DNA of 28,135 nucleotides from Flavobacteriales bacterium UBA3431 (GCA_002381225.1 DFSS01000062.1:1-28135); one strand, 5' to 3'; numbered from the stretch's first letter, positions 14,188-22,619 are shown. Program-made: numbers and translations. The notes: a model not told the origin generated them from the sequence alone.

Positions 14188-15093
14188 TTAAGCGCTTACC
14201 TTCTCTTCTCGAAGCGCCAAACACATGCTTCGGAGGTTTGGATACACCTTGGCATCCTGAATAGCCCCTTTTCCGACCCATTCATGGCTGCCAATTCCCG
14301 TCACCCAGAACGGCGTGCCGCCAATCATCTCTTGCAGCTGGGTCCAGTAGGCATCTCGGCTATCGACATCCGGATGGGTGGTCCAAATCGAGATAATGGT
14401 CTTCCAGCGTCCCTCGTCTTGAAGTAGGGGCTGCAGGTAGGGCAATGGTACGCTCTGACCGAGGTAAACCACGGGCTGACCCTGGGCTTTGAGAATGTAA
14501 TGCACATATAGCAAGCCTAACTCGTGCATCTCTTGGTCCGCCAAGAATACGAGATAGCCTGGATTTTCGGCCGTGGCTACCCGAGCAGGGAGTTTGTCCA
14601 AGGCTGTGTAGAGCTTCTGTTTGATGAGATTGCTAGCGAAGTGCTCATGGGCTACACCAATCGCATCAGTTTGCCATAGCACGCCCACTTGATGGATAAA
14701 CCCGCCGACAATCTTGGTGAATGTCTCGTCCTCCCCCATTTCATGAATGCAGGCATCCAAAATCGCGGTGAATGCGGGTTCGTCTAAATCAATGGTGGCT
14801 TGCAGCAAGCGAGCAATTTGACTCGGGTAGTGTCCATCGTTCAAAGCGAGATCCAGGACTTGCTTGTTGAGCTCCACTCGGCTTAAATCCGCCACTTTGC
14901 TAATTCGCCAGCCTTTTTGGATCAACACGGCCACATTGAGAAGGGTTTTTAGGTCTTCATCCGTGTAGTACCGGATATTGGTATCGGTCCGCTGAGGCAC
15001 GACAATGCTGTAACGCTGCTCCCAAATCCGGAGTGTGTGCGCCTTAATGCCCGTCAGGTGCTCAAGGTCCTTGATGCTATAGGTTGATCCCAT
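14188..15093 (-). CDS. MerR-family regulator with B12-binding domain (CarH/LitR-like light sensor)
   Basis: A 301-residue three-part regulator. Residues 4-73 are a MerR helix-turn-helix (YSIKDLEHLTGIKAHTLRIW, 5-24). About 95-165 is a helical cap with W140-x9-E150-H151. About 178-300 is a cobalamin fold with ExHxxG (188-193), giving lower axial ligand His190. The Wx9EH plus ExHxxG combination marks CarH-type proteins, which bind adenosylcobalamin, tetramerise and repress in the dark, and fall off DNA when light breaks the Co-C bond. The residue after Trp140 is Gln141; in Thermus CarH, as I recall, a His there ligates cobalt after photolysis. The gene lies 113 nt upstream of the sigma operon it probably controls. 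Light and B12 dependence are inference from motifs and context. Confidence 0.85.
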   Translation of the reverse strand: MGSTYSIKDLEHLTGIKAHTLRIWEQRYSIVVPQRTDTNIRYYTDEDLKTLLNVAVLIQKGWRISKVADLSRVELNKQVLDLALNDGHYPSQIARLLQATIDLDEPAFTAILDACIHEMGEDETFTKIVGGFIHQVGVLWQTDAIGVAHEHFASNLIKQKLYTALDKLPARVATAENPGYLVFLADQEMHELGLLYVHYILKAQGQPVVYLGQSVPLPYLQPLLQDEGRWKTIISIWTTHPDVDSRDAYWTQLQEMIGGTPFWVTGIGSHEWVGKGAIQDAKVYPNLRSMCLALREEKVSA

Positions 15094-15140
15094 CCTTTCG
15101 ATAACACAGGTTTAGCCATAAGGTTCACGTACACAAACCC

Positions 15141-15148
15141 TACATTTG
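15141..15148 (+). promoter_or_regulatory. -7 box of prfC
   Basis: TACATTTG is an exact TAnnTTTG match 19 nt before the GTG start of prfC, implying a leader of about 15 nt. No good -33 TTG is seen at the expected distance. Confidence 0.5.
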
Positions 15149-15167
15149 CATGCGAAAATAATACCTG

Positions 15168-16748
15168 GTGAAGATTCAAGACGAAATAGCCCGCAGACGA
15201 ACCTTTGGAATTGTCTCCCACCCTGACGCAGGGAAAACGACGCTCACGGAAAAGCTGCTCCTTTTTGGGGGAGCCATCCAAGAAGCCGGGGCCGTCAAGA
15301 ACAATAAAATCAAGAAGACGGCAACCTCCGACTTCATGGAAATTGAAAAGCAACGGGGGATTTCCGTGGCGACCTCCGTGATGGCCTTCGAGTATAAGAA
15401 TCGCCACATCAACATTCTGGATACACCCGGTCACCAAGACTTTGCAGAAGACACCTTTCGCACGCTGACCGCTGTGGATTCGGCCATTGTCGTCGTAGAT
15501 GTGGCCAAAGGAGTCGAAACCCAAACGGAAAAACTCGTGGAGGTCTGCCGGATGCGCGCCACGCCCATCATGGTATTCATTAACAAACTCGATCGCGAAG
15601 GGCGGGACGGTTTCGATCTCCTGGACGAAATTGAAGGGAAGCTCGGCCTCCGTCTATGCCCTCTATCCTGGCCCGTTGGCATGGGTGCTCGCTTCCAAGG
15701 GGTATACAACATTTGGGATCAGTCCCTCCTACTCTACGAAGAGCAGTCCAAGCAAAAAATTGCGCGCTCCATGGCGTTTAAGGACTTGAACGATCCGGAG
15801 CTCGACCGACGGATTGGCCAAGAAGCAGCCAATACCCTGCGCGAAGAAATTGAATTGATCCAAGGAGTGTACCCGGCGTTTGACCGGGAGGCCTACTTGC
15901 ACGGGGAGCTTTGCCCAGTATTCTTTGGATCGGCCCTCAACAATTTCGGAGTAAAGGAACTCTTGGACTGCTTTGTGGACATCGCCCCCAGCCCCCAACC
16001 TAAGAAAGCGGCCGAACGCGAGGTCCTACCTTCGGAGTCGCAATTCTCCGGATTTGTTTTCAAAATCCACGCCAACATCGACCCTAATCACCGGAGCCGC
16101 ATCGCCTTCGTGAAGATTGTATCGGGTCTTTTTGAACGCAATACCCCATACCTCCATGTGCGCGAGGGCAAGAATCTCAAATTCAGTTCACCCATGACCT
16201 TCTTGGCCAGCAAGAAGGAAGTGGTGGACTATGCCGTTCCCGGGGACATTGTCGGCCTACCCGACACCGGAAACTTCCGAATTGGCGACTCCCTAACCGG
16301 AGGCGAAGCCCTCCATTTCACAGGCATCCCCTCTTTTTCACCCGAACACTTTCGTTTCATCAACAACGCGGACCCCATGAAATCCAAGCAATTGGCCAAA
16401 GGAGTGGACCAATTGATGGACGAAGGCGTAGCCCAGCTTTTCACCTTGATTAGCAATGGCCGGAAGATCATTGGTACCGTGGGCGCCCTCCAGTATGAGG
16501 TCATCCAATACCGCCTCGAACATGAATACGGAGCCAAGTGCGCATACGAGCCATTCCAAGCCTACAAGGCCATGTGGATCCAGTCGGACGATGCCGCTCA
16601 GCTGGAAGAATTCAAAAAGTTCAAGACGCGCTACCTCGCAGAGGACAAATACGGCCGATTGGTCTTTTTGGCGGACTCTGCCTTTAGCTTGCAAATGTCT
16701 CAAGAGAAGTTTGACAAGCTTCGTTTTCACGCGAAGTCCGAATTTTAA
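15168..16748 (+). CDS. prfC: Peptide chain release factor 3
   Basis: A 526-residue translational GTPase that removes RF1 or RF2 from the ribosome after peptide release. The G-domain motifs are in order: G1 SHPDAGKTT (17-25), G3 DTPGHQDF (about 85-92) and G4 NKLD followed by REGRD (about 140). The RF3-specific FGGAIQEAGAV stretch after G1 and the C-terminal YGAKCAYEPF segment separate it from EF-G. Length fits RF3. Translation starts at GTG 15168; an ATG at 15149 is followed at once by a stop codon. The gene is divergent from the MerR/B12 regulator and ends at the shared terminator with fabI. Confidence 0.94.
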   Translation: MKIQDEIARRRTFGIVSHPDAGKTTLTEKLLLFGGAIQEAGAVKNNKIKKTATSDFMEIEKQRGISVATSVMAFEYKNRHINILDTPGHQDFAEDTFRTLTAVDSAIVVVDVAKGVETQTEKLVEVCRMRATPIMVFINKLDREGRDGFDLLDEIEGKLGLRLCPLSWPVGMGARFQGVYNIWDQSLLLYEEQSKQKIARSMAFKDLNDPELDRRIGQEAANTLREEIELIQGVYPAFDREAYLHGELCPVFFGSALNNFGVKELLDCFVDIAPSPQPKKAAEREVLPSESQFSGFVFKIHANIDPNHRSRIAFVKIVSGLFERNTPYLHVREGKNLKFSSPMTFLASKKEVVDYAVPGDIVGLPDTGNFRIGDSLTGGEALHFTGIPSFSPEHFRFINNADPMKSKQLAKGVDQLMDEGVAQLFTLISNGRKIIGTVGALQYEVIQYRLEHEYGAKCAYEPFQAYKAMWIQSDDAAQLEEFKKFKTRYLAEDKYGRLVFLADSAFSLQMSQEKFDKLRFHAKSEF

Positions 16749-16765
16749 AAGACATACAGGGATGT

Positions 16766-16798
16766 AAAAAAAGCCCGCGGAAATCCACGGGCTTTTTT
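16766..16798 (+). terminator. Bidirectional intrinsic terminator between prfC and fabI
   Basis: A seven-A tract, then GCCCG-C-GG paired with CC-A-CGGGC around an AAAT loop, then six T. The flanking A and T tracts make it work on both strands, for convergent prfC (plus) and fabI (minus). Confidence 0.88.
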
Positions 16799-16818
16799 AT
16801 TCGGGGGAAGACCACCGC

Positions 16819-17637
16819 TTATTCTTCGGCGTCGAGGTAGCGGTCGAGCACTTCTTGGCTCACACCCATCATGCTGAAACCTCCATCGTTGTAGAGGTTT
16901 TGCATCGTGACGCGCTTGGTCAAATCCGAGAACATGGCCACACAGTAGTTGGCACAATCCTCGGCCGTCGCGTTGCCCAAGGGACTCATTTTTTCCGCAA
17001 AATTCAAGAAACCCATGAAGCCTTTCACCCCACTGCCGGCCGTGGTCAAAGTGGGAGACTGTGAAATCGTATTGATACGCACCTTACGCTTGATGCCATA
17101 ATGGTAGCCAAAACTGCGCGCAATCGACTCCAGGTAGGCTTTGTTTTCCGCCATGTCGTTGTAGTCAGGGAACGAACGCTGGGCGGCCATGTAGCTCAAT
17201 GCGAGCACAGAGCCCCAATCGTTGATGCAGTCTTTTTGATAGGCTGTTTGCAGCAGCTTGTGAAAGCTCACGGCTGAAACATCCCATCCCTTGTGCAAGA
17301 AATCGTAATTCAAATCCGTATAAGGACGGTTCTTTCGCACGTTGACACTCATGCCAATGCTGTGTAGAATGAAGTCAATCTTGCCACCAAAATGGGCCAC
17401 AGATTGGTCGAGAAGGTTGTTCAAGTCTTCCAAGCTCGTCGCGTCTGCCCCAATAACCGGCGCACCAATGGCTTCGGCGAGTTGGTTGATTTCGCCCATG
17501 CGCATCGCCATGGGTGCATTGGTCAAAACAATCTGAGCGCCTTGGGCATGGCAGAGTTCGGCCACTTTCCAAGCGATGGATTCACTGTTTAAGGCGCCAA
17601 AGATGATGCCCTTCTTACCTGCTAGTAGTTGATTCAT
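16819..17637 (-). CDS. fabI: Enoyl-ACP reductase (NADH), FabI
   Basis: A 272-residue short-chain dehydrogenase-fold enzyme that carries out the last reduction of each fatty acid elongation cycle. The active-site residues Tyr149, Tyr159 and Lys166 lie in SYMAAQRSFPDYNDMAENK, with the Tyr-x6-Lys spacing of FabI. LHSIGMS (91-97) and the N-terminal nucleotide-binding segment (GIIFGALNSESIAW, 10-23) agree. It is the target family of triclosan-type inhibitors. The gene lies 29 nt after recN at the end of the long minus-strand gene row and is closed by the bidirectional terminator. GATATTTG, one base off the -7 consensus, precedes it at 17664-17657, so it may have its own promoter. Confidence 0.95.
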   Translation of the reverse strand: MNQLLAGKKGIIFGALNSESIAWKVAELCHAQGAQIVLTNAPMAMRMGEINQLAEAIGAPVIGADATSLEDLNNLLDQSVAHFGGKIDFILHSIGMSVNVRKNRPYTDLNYDFLHKGWDVSAVSFHKLLQTAYQKDCINDWGSVLALSYMAAQRSFPDYNDMAENKAYLESIARSFGYHYGIKRKVRINTISQSPTLTTAGSGVKGFMGFLNFAEKMSPLGNATAEDCANYCVAMFSDLTKRVTMQNLYNDGGFSMMGVSQEVLDRYLDAEE

Positions 17638-17666
17638 GTCTCGTGTTTATGTTGTGCAAATATCGG

Positions 17667-19316
17667 TTATGTCGTCAAAAGACTACGCGCTTGGGCGCGT
17701 GCCGTTTCCGTAATCTCTTCCCCAGCCAAAAGCCGCGCGACCTCCTCCTCTCGTTCGGAGCCTGTCAAAACTTTCAAGCCCGTATGGGTCTGCCCCGCTT
17801 CAACCCACTTTTCTACCCGCCAATGATGCGTCCCCGCCCCCGCAACTTGAGGCAAGTGGCTGATGGCGATCAACTGAACATCTTTGGCCATTCGGCGGAA
17901 AACATCGGCTACCCGGGCAGCCGTGCCCCCCGACACCCCGGTGTCAATTTCATCTAGGAGAATGGTCTGGAGTCCGCGACCTTGAACAAAAAGCGCCTTT
18001 AACGCGAGCATCAAGCGGTTGCGTTCCCCACCACTCGCCACTTTGTGAACCGGCTGAGGGGCCGCCCCCGGATTGGCTGTAAAGAACAAATCATACCGGT
18101 ATGCCCCATAGGTGGTGCACGAAGTCAATGTTTCTGGACGAATCTCGATGCGCGCCTCTCCCATATTGACCTCCGCAAGGGTCTCGTGCAAGGAAGTAAG
18201 AACATGCGGGACGGCCTTCATCCGAGCCGCGTGCAAGGCCTCTGCTTCGGCATTTAAGTGGGTTTTCGCTGTGGCGCATCGCTGCTGTGCTTTGGAGCGC
18301 TCCTCCTCGGCTTGGCCATGTCGTGCTAATTGGGCTTCCCACTGGCTGGAAAGAGCTAGAAGTTCTGGGACGGTTCCTACCCGGTGCTTCCGTTGGAGTT
18401 GATCGATCAGGGCCAAGCGCGCCTCCACCTCTGCCAGGCGCTGTGGATCCAACTCCAAACGGTCTCCCTGATTTTCCAATTCACGAAGGGCTTCCTGCGC
18501 GGTGATATCTAACGTGGCCGCCAACTCTTGTGCTGCCTCAAAGTGGTTGGACATGCGCGCAAGGCGGTCCAAGGCGGATTTAAAGGCGCCCAATTGCTCG
18601 AGGGCTCCGCCCGCCTCTTCAAGGCCGGCACGGGCCTCCCGATAGGTCCATTGAATGGCTTCCATGTTGGACAACCACGTCAATTCTTCACGCAACGTCT
18701 CTTCTTCGTCTTCCCGGAGGTTCGCTTGGCTGACCTCCTCCCACATGAATTGGGTGTAGTCCGCGTCAAACCCCGCGCCAAATTCCGCTTCAAGTTCCAT
18801 CAAGGCCTTGTCGGCCATCTTCGAATCCGTCCATGCCATATGGTAGCGCTGAACCTGTTGGTCCAAACCGGCATACGCGTCGAGAAATTCGGCCAAGAAA
18901 GAGGGCTGGGATAAAAATGCACTGTCGCGCTGGCTGTGGATGTCAATCAGCTGCTCCGAAATCTCCTTGAGCACCTCCAGTCGCACAGGGGTGTCGTTGA
19001 TGAAGGCTCGGGACTTCCCTGCCGCCGAAATCTCCCGACGCAGCGTGGTGGTCGCTGCAAAATCTACATCTGCCTCCTCCAAACGCGCAGCCCAGCGTTC
19101 GGGTAGCAGCCGAAAGTCGGCTTCCACCACACATTTCTGTCCATCGAGGGCCAGGGATTGCACGTCCGCTCGGCCACCCAATGCCAATTGCAAGGCCCCG
19201 AGGAGGATGGATTTTCCTGCACCGGTCTCACCCGTTAAAACGGTGAAACCTGGCTCTACCGTGAGATCCAGCGTGTGGATAAGGGCAAAATTCTGAATTC
19301 GGAGGGCGCACAGCAT
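17667..19316 (-). CDS. recN: DNA repair protein RecN
   Basis: A 549-residue SMC-like ATPase that acts early in double-strand break repair. Walker A is GETGAGKS (29-36), preceded by the typical start LRIQNFALI. A long middle part rich in Glu, Leu and Ala (about 150-380) is the coiled coil. The ABC signature VASGGERNRL and Walker B ILLDEIDTGVSG lie near the C-terminus, followed by ISHLPQVA. Order and length are normal for RecN. It follows porD by 28 nt. TAATTTTC, one base off the -7 consensus, ends 8 nt before its ATG. Confidence 0.95.
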   Translation of the reverse strand: MLCALRIQNFALIHTLDLTVEPGFTVLTGETGAGKSILLGALQLALGGRADVQSLALDGQKCVVEADFRLLPERWAARLEEADVDFAATTTLRREISAAGKSRAFINDTPVRLEVLKEISEQLIDIHSQRDSAFLSQPSFLAEFLDAYAGLDQQVQRYHMAWTDSKMADKALMELEAEFGAGFDADYTQFMWEEVSQANLREDEEETLREELTWLSNMEAIQWTYREARAGLEEAGGALEQLGAFKSALDRLARMSNHFEAAQELAATLDITAQEALRELENQGDRLELDPQRLAEVEARLALIDQLQRKHRVGTVPELLALSSQWEAQLARHGQAEEERSKAQQRCATAKTHLNAEAEALHAARMKAVPHVLTSLHETLAEVNMGEARIEIRPETLTSCTTYGAYRYDLFFTANPGAAPQPVHKVASGGERNRLMLALKALFVQGRGLQTILLDEIDTGVSGGTAARVADVFRRMAKDVQLIAISHLPQVAGAGTHHWRVEKWVEAGQTHTGLKVLTGSEREEEVARLLAGEEITETARAQARSLLTT

Positions 19317-19344
19317 AGCAACCCGAAAATTACATCAAAGCGAC

Positions 19345-20262
19345 TTAGCGCCCCATGTTTAAATACTTAGATGCGTTCGAAGCATCCATGGCCTTGAGCG
19401 CCTTGATAAGCTCATCGCTTTGGAAGCGCGGACCATCGCCAAAAACCTGTAAAATTTCGTCTGATTTCGTGTCAAAAAACCAGCGCAATAAGAAGATATT
19501 CGGTTGTCGTGTATGGATCGCTTGAAGGGACATCACAGCCCCCGAAATGGCCTCTTTCGCGGCCATCTGCTGTTTGGGATCGTGCATGCGGTCCATCCCC
19601 TTTCTGTGGTAGTCGTACCAGGCCGTGAGGAATTCGGCATTCGCGGGATTCATGAGGTCTTCAATCAGCCAAAAGCGATTTCGGCTCGAAGTAAAGCGAT
19701 CCCATCCCCCACCTGCACCCGCTGAGGCGGCATTGGCCGCCACAATCTGCGCTTGGGTAAAGAAGTTGTTTTGTTGGGTACTAAAAGAAGCGGCGTCCAA
19801 GCCCAACGCAATGTAGCAGTAGAAGGCCGTCACCGCGGTGAGGTTGTTCCCATGCCTGCCTGGGTTAAAATCCAAGACTTCATTGCTGCGGTAGGTAAAA
19901 CTCACATCGCCATCCAAGAACGTCAACGTAGGAGATTGGTAGTCCGTCATGAACACAGGTCGGGCAAATTGGCATTGCAAATTGCCCGCCATCAGGCCCG
20001 TGCCTTGGTCGTAATCGCTGATGGTAATAACGATGGAGCCCCGAATTTTCTCTTTGTCTTCGTAGGAGATTTGGCTCCACGCCTGCTGATTGACAAAGTT
20101 CCGTAGGGACGTTTCAAGATTTGTAAATACTTGACGATCATTGGTTTGAACCTTCGGGGCCTGCACCTTGACGTCCACGAAAAATTCTTGGGCCTGCACC
20201 CCGAAACCAAGTACCAGGAACATCCCAAGGATGAAATGTGTGCGTGCAATCAAAACTTCCAT
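19345..20262 (-). CDS. porD: PorD / DUF4835 type IX secretion-associated protein
   Basis: A 305-residue exported protein of the DUF4835 family, which databases name PorD because of its link to the type IX secretion system of gliding Bacteroidota. The N-terminus is a signal peptide with a hydrophobic core (FILGMFLVLGFG, 10-21) and likely cleavage after VQA before QEFF. The first mature segment QEFFVDVKVQAPKVQTNDRQ (25-44), the NLETSLRNFVN stretch and the late NIFLLRWFFDTKSDE segment are typical. I start it at ATG 20262, which overlaps coaBC by 13 nt. The open frame extends further upstream, but that part has no signal peptide and lies inside coaBC. Its position between coaBC and recN is the usual one in Flavobacteriia. 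Its exact biochemical role is not established. Confidence 0.83.
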   Translation of the reverse strand: MEVLIARTHFILGMFLVLGFGVQAQEFFVDVKVQAPKVQTNDRQVFTNLETSLRNFVNQQAWSQISYEDKEKIRGSIVITISDYDQGTGLMAGNLQCQFARPVFMTDYQSPTLTFLDGDVSFTYRSNEVLDFNPGRHGNNLTAVTAFYCYIALGLDAASFSTQQNNFFTQAQIVAANAASAGAGGGWDRFTSSRNRFWLIEDLMNPANAEFLTAWYDYHRKGMDRMHDPKQQMAAKEAISGAVMSLQAIHTRQPNIFLLRWFFDTKSDEILQVFGDGPRFQSDELIKALKAMDASNASKYLNMGR

Positions 20263-21467
20263 GTTGTTACCATCCAGTCCAATATGGCCCAGGCAAGATC
20301 CTCTTTGGACTGCACAGGCAATGGGCTTATTCCGGCCTGTGAAATTAACGCCACCCGATTCGTTTCCGTATGCATTCCTCCTTCTGGATCGCCCGCTTGG
20401 TTGAGCACGATGGCATCTGCATGTTTTGCGGTGCACTTACGAAGCGCTTCCGCTTCATCCCAGGTGGATTCCAACGCAAAACCAAGAATGCGCTGATGCG
20501 GTTTTTTTGAGGCGGCCACCGTTTGAATGACATCCGGATTCTCGTCCCACTGAATGGCAAGCGGACCCTGCGCTTTTTTCCATTTTCCAGGGAGCGGGTT
20601 GGACGGTTTATAATCGGCTACCGCAGCGGAGAAGACCATGACATCTTGCTCATCTGCAACGGCCTGGCACGCTTGAAGCATGGCATCCGCCGTTTTCACT
20701 GGAATATAATGCACCCCAGGCAGCGCGGCCGTCTGCACCGAAGAGGGCCCATGAACCCACGTCACTTCCGCTCCCAATGCACTCCAAGCCAACGCAAACG
20801 CATTCCCCATCCGCCCCGAGGACCCATTGGTTACAAAGCGAACGGCGTCTATCGGTTCTTGCGTTGGTCCGGAGGTCAATAAGATTTTTTTCCCACGCCA
20901 AGGAGAGTGATTGGAGCAAAGCATACGGCGAGCCTGCTGGAAAATGGCCTCCGGTTCCGCCATGCGCCCAGCTCCCAATAAGCCCGATGCGAGTGGGCCT
21001 GACGGACTATCCATCACAAACTGCCCCCAACCAGACAAGGTTTCAAGGTTTTGCCGGACTGCCGGATGTTGGTACATGTCCAAATCCATCGCGGGGGCCC
21101 ACAACACCGGACATTTCGCACTTAAGTAAGTGGCCATCACCAGGTTGTCACATAGGCCCTGCACTGCTTTGGCTAGGGTGTTGGCTGTGGCCGGAGCAAT
21201 GATCATCAGGTCGGCCCATTCTGCATGGGCCACGTGGTTGTTCCAAGCCGTTTGATCTGCTTGACGATCCACCAAATGATGGTGCACCGCTTGACCCGAA
21301 AGGGCCGCCAACGTTAAAGGGGTGACAAATTCCTCGGCGGAAGGGGTCATCAAAATGCGAACTTCCGCTTCTTGAGCGCGCAGCAGGCGAACAAGAAACG
21401 GAAGTTTATAGGCGGCTATGCCTCCTGTAATTCCAATAAGGACGTGCTTACCCGCGAGGGAGCTCAT
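20250..21467 (-). CDS. coaBC: Bifunctional phosphopantothenoylcysteine decarboxylase/synthetase
   Basis: A 405-residue two-domain enzyme for coenzyme A synthesis. The N-terminal CoaC part (about 1-185) is a flavin decarboxylase and the C-terminal CoaB part (about 190-405) joins cysteine to phosphopantothenate. Seen in CoaC: HVAHAEWAD with catalytic His78, APATANT (91-97), PAMDLDM (125-131) and LASGLLGAGRMAEP (159-172). In CoaB: LLTSGPTQEPID and AAVADYKP. Two residues differ from the E. coli enzyme: the Asn of PxMNxxM is Asp128, and the Cys of ACGxxGxGRM is Ser161. I believe these changes are shared by relatives in Bacteroidota. The gene overlaps rpoZ by 4 nt and porD by 13 nt. Confidence 0.93.
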   Translation of the reverse strand: MSSLAGKHVLIGITGGIAAYKLPFLVRLLRAQEAEVRILMTPSAEEFVTPLTLAALSGQAVHHHLVDRQADQTAWNNHVAHAEWADLMIIAPATANTLAKAVQGLCDNLVMATYLSAKCPVLWAPAMDLDMYQHPAVRQNLETLSGWGQFVMDSPSGPLASGLLGAGRMAEPEAIFQQARRMLCSNHSPWRGKKILLTSGPTQEPIDAVRFVTNGSSGRMGNAFALAWSALGAEVTWVHGPSSVQTAALPGVHYIPVKTADAMLQACQAVADEQDVMVFSAAVADYKPSNPLPGKWKKAQGPLAIQWDENPDVIQTVAASKKPHQRILGFALESTWDEAEALRKCTAKHADAIVLNQAGDPEGGMHTETNRVALISQAGISPLPVQSKEDLAWAILDWMVTTWKF

Positions 21468-21799
21468 GCATTGGGGGTCTCCTCTGCGTCAGGATAGCGC
21501 ATGTAGATCTTGCCATCCAACCACTCGTGCACCGCCATCGCATGGGGCTTGGGCAATGCCTCGTACTGCTTCGAAAATTCGATTTGCTCACGGTTCTCGA
21601 ACACCTCATCCAAGCTGTCCGTGAAGGTGGTAAACTCTTCCAATTTCTCGTTGATCTCGGCACGAATGCCTTCGTTGATCTGCTCAGCGCGGCGAGAGAT
21701 CACAGAAATTGCTTCATAAATATTGCCCGTGCTTTGATCCAATTCGTTGAAATCTAACGTCTTGGTGGTCTTGCTGGCTTGAAGATGGTTCTTGTCCAT
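21464..21799 (-). CDS. rpoZ: RNA polymerase omega subunit (Bacteroidota/Rpb6-type)
   Basis: A 111-residue protein that fits the Bacteroidota version of omega, a small assembly subunit of RNA polymerase. The recognisable part is TGNIYEAISVISRRAEQIN (24-42), the omega/Rpb6 core helix, followed by an acidic helical segment and a C-terminal WLDGKIYMRYPD tail. Small size and position between bamD and coaBC agree with the conserved flavobacterial gene order. It starts 23 nt after bamD and overlaps coaBC by 4 nt. An exact TAnnTTTG box lies 18 nt before its ATG. Confidence 0.82.
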   Translation of the reverse strand: MDKNHLQASKTTKTLDFNELDQSTGNIYEAISVISRRAEQINEGIRAEINEKLEEFTTFTDSLDEVFENREQIEFSKQYEALPKPHAMAVHEWLDGKIYMRYPDAEETPNA

Positions 21800-21817
21800 G
21801 GTCTATTATTAGGAGGG

Positions 21818-21825
21818 CAAAATTA
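21818..21825 (-). promoter_or_regulatory. -7 box upstream of rpoZ
   Basis: TAATTTTG on the minus strand is an exact TAnnTTTG match 18 nt before ATG 21799, at the end of bamD. No TTG at 19 nt spacing. It may be an internal promoter for rpoZ-coaBC-porD. Confidence 0.42.
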
Positions 21826-22614
21826 CGATTCTTTTTGCAAAAACGCTTGAATCTTTGCGTAATAGGCTTCGGCCTGATTCAGGTAAGGGGTTTCGGGGTA
21901 GGCATCCATGAATTCCAAGTAGGCCGTTTCGGCCTCCTTGTAGCGTTGAGCTTCCTTGTCCTGGATGGAGTTTTCGGCCAATTTAAAGGCGGATTCCAAA
22001 CGAAGCATCAAGGCTTCTTCTCGGTAGGGTGAATCGGGATACTCCGAAAGCATGACATTCAAGGATGTCACCGCCGAGCTATACAACTGACGGTGGTGGT
22101 AGCCTTTGGCAATGTCAAATGCCTTCTTCTCCAAACGCTCTCGCAACTCATCGATGTACCCGTTGGCCTCCGGGATGTACGGGCTTCCTTCGTGCGTATT
22201 GATGAAAAGCTGCAATTCGTCCATCGCCTTGTAGGTGTAGGCTGGATCCAAGCTGGACACCGGCGCTTCGAGATAAAAGCAATAGGCCGCTCGGTACGCC
22301 GCCTCCGAAGCAAATTCGTGGTTTGGGAAAGTTTGAGAAAATCGCTTGAAATGGTAGCCTGCCAAGATGTAGTCCTTTTGGCAGTAGAGCGTCTGCGCAT
22401 AGAACTTGTAGACCTCTTGGGCCCGAGTCGTTCCTCGGTAGGCCGACATTAACTCATCGAATAGTGGGTAGGCCTTGTTGCATTGGCCGGCCTCATAGTA
22501 TTCGACCGCTTTGGTGAATTTAAAGGCGGGATCCCCGCTTTTGAGCACTTTTTGGTATTCGCCACAGCCCGCAAGTAGGATGGCTGAAAGAAATAGAAAG
22601 GCGATGTTTCGCAT
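21823..22614 (-). CDS. bamD: Outer membrane assembly lipoprotein BamD
   Basis: A 263-residue lipoprotein of the outer-membrane beta-barrel assembly machine. The signal peptide MRNIAFLFLSAILLAGC ends in the lipobox LAGC, making Cys17 the lipidated residue. The body consists of TPR-like helices: EYYEAGQCNKAYPLFDELM, a DYILAGYHFKRFSQTFPNHE repeat and a C-terminal AYLEFMDAYPETPYLNQA repeat. The opening YQKVLKSGDPAFKF after the lipid Cys is characteristic in Bacteroidota. I start it at ATG 22614 and not at the ATG seven codons earlier, because only this gives a proper lipoprotein signal and a TACCTTTG promoter box ends 5 nt before it. It lies 37 nt after dapA. Confidence 0.9.
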   Translation of the reverse strand: MRNIAFLFLSAILLAGCGEYQKVLKSGDPAFKFTKAVEYYEAGQCNKAYPLFDELMSAYRGTTRAQEVYKFYAQTLYCQKDYILAGYHFKRFSQTFPNHEFASEAAYRAAYCFYLEAPVSSLDPAYTYKAMDELQLFINTHEGSPYIPEANGYIDELRERLEKKAFDIAKGYHHRQLYSSAVTSLNVMLSEYPDSPYREEALMLRLESAFKLAENSIQDKEAQRYKEAETAYLEFMDAYPETPYLNQAEAYYAKIQAFLQKES

Positions 22615-22619
22615 GGAGG

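Noticed and set aside
8337..15093. Light block as a recently acquired genomic island
   Set aside because: No integrase, tRNA junction, repeats or obvious change in base composition at its borders; only comparative data could support transfer.
15094..15167. Possible second 11-nt repeat array controlling the MerR/B12 gene itself
   Set aside because: Only an isolated GTTCA was found; no further box at 11-nt steps and no clear promoter for the regulator on the minus strand.
20263..20436. N-terminal extension of the porD frame
   Set aside because: It lies inside coaBC in another frame, is Arg- and Gly-rich, and the true start at 20262 gives a signal peptide.
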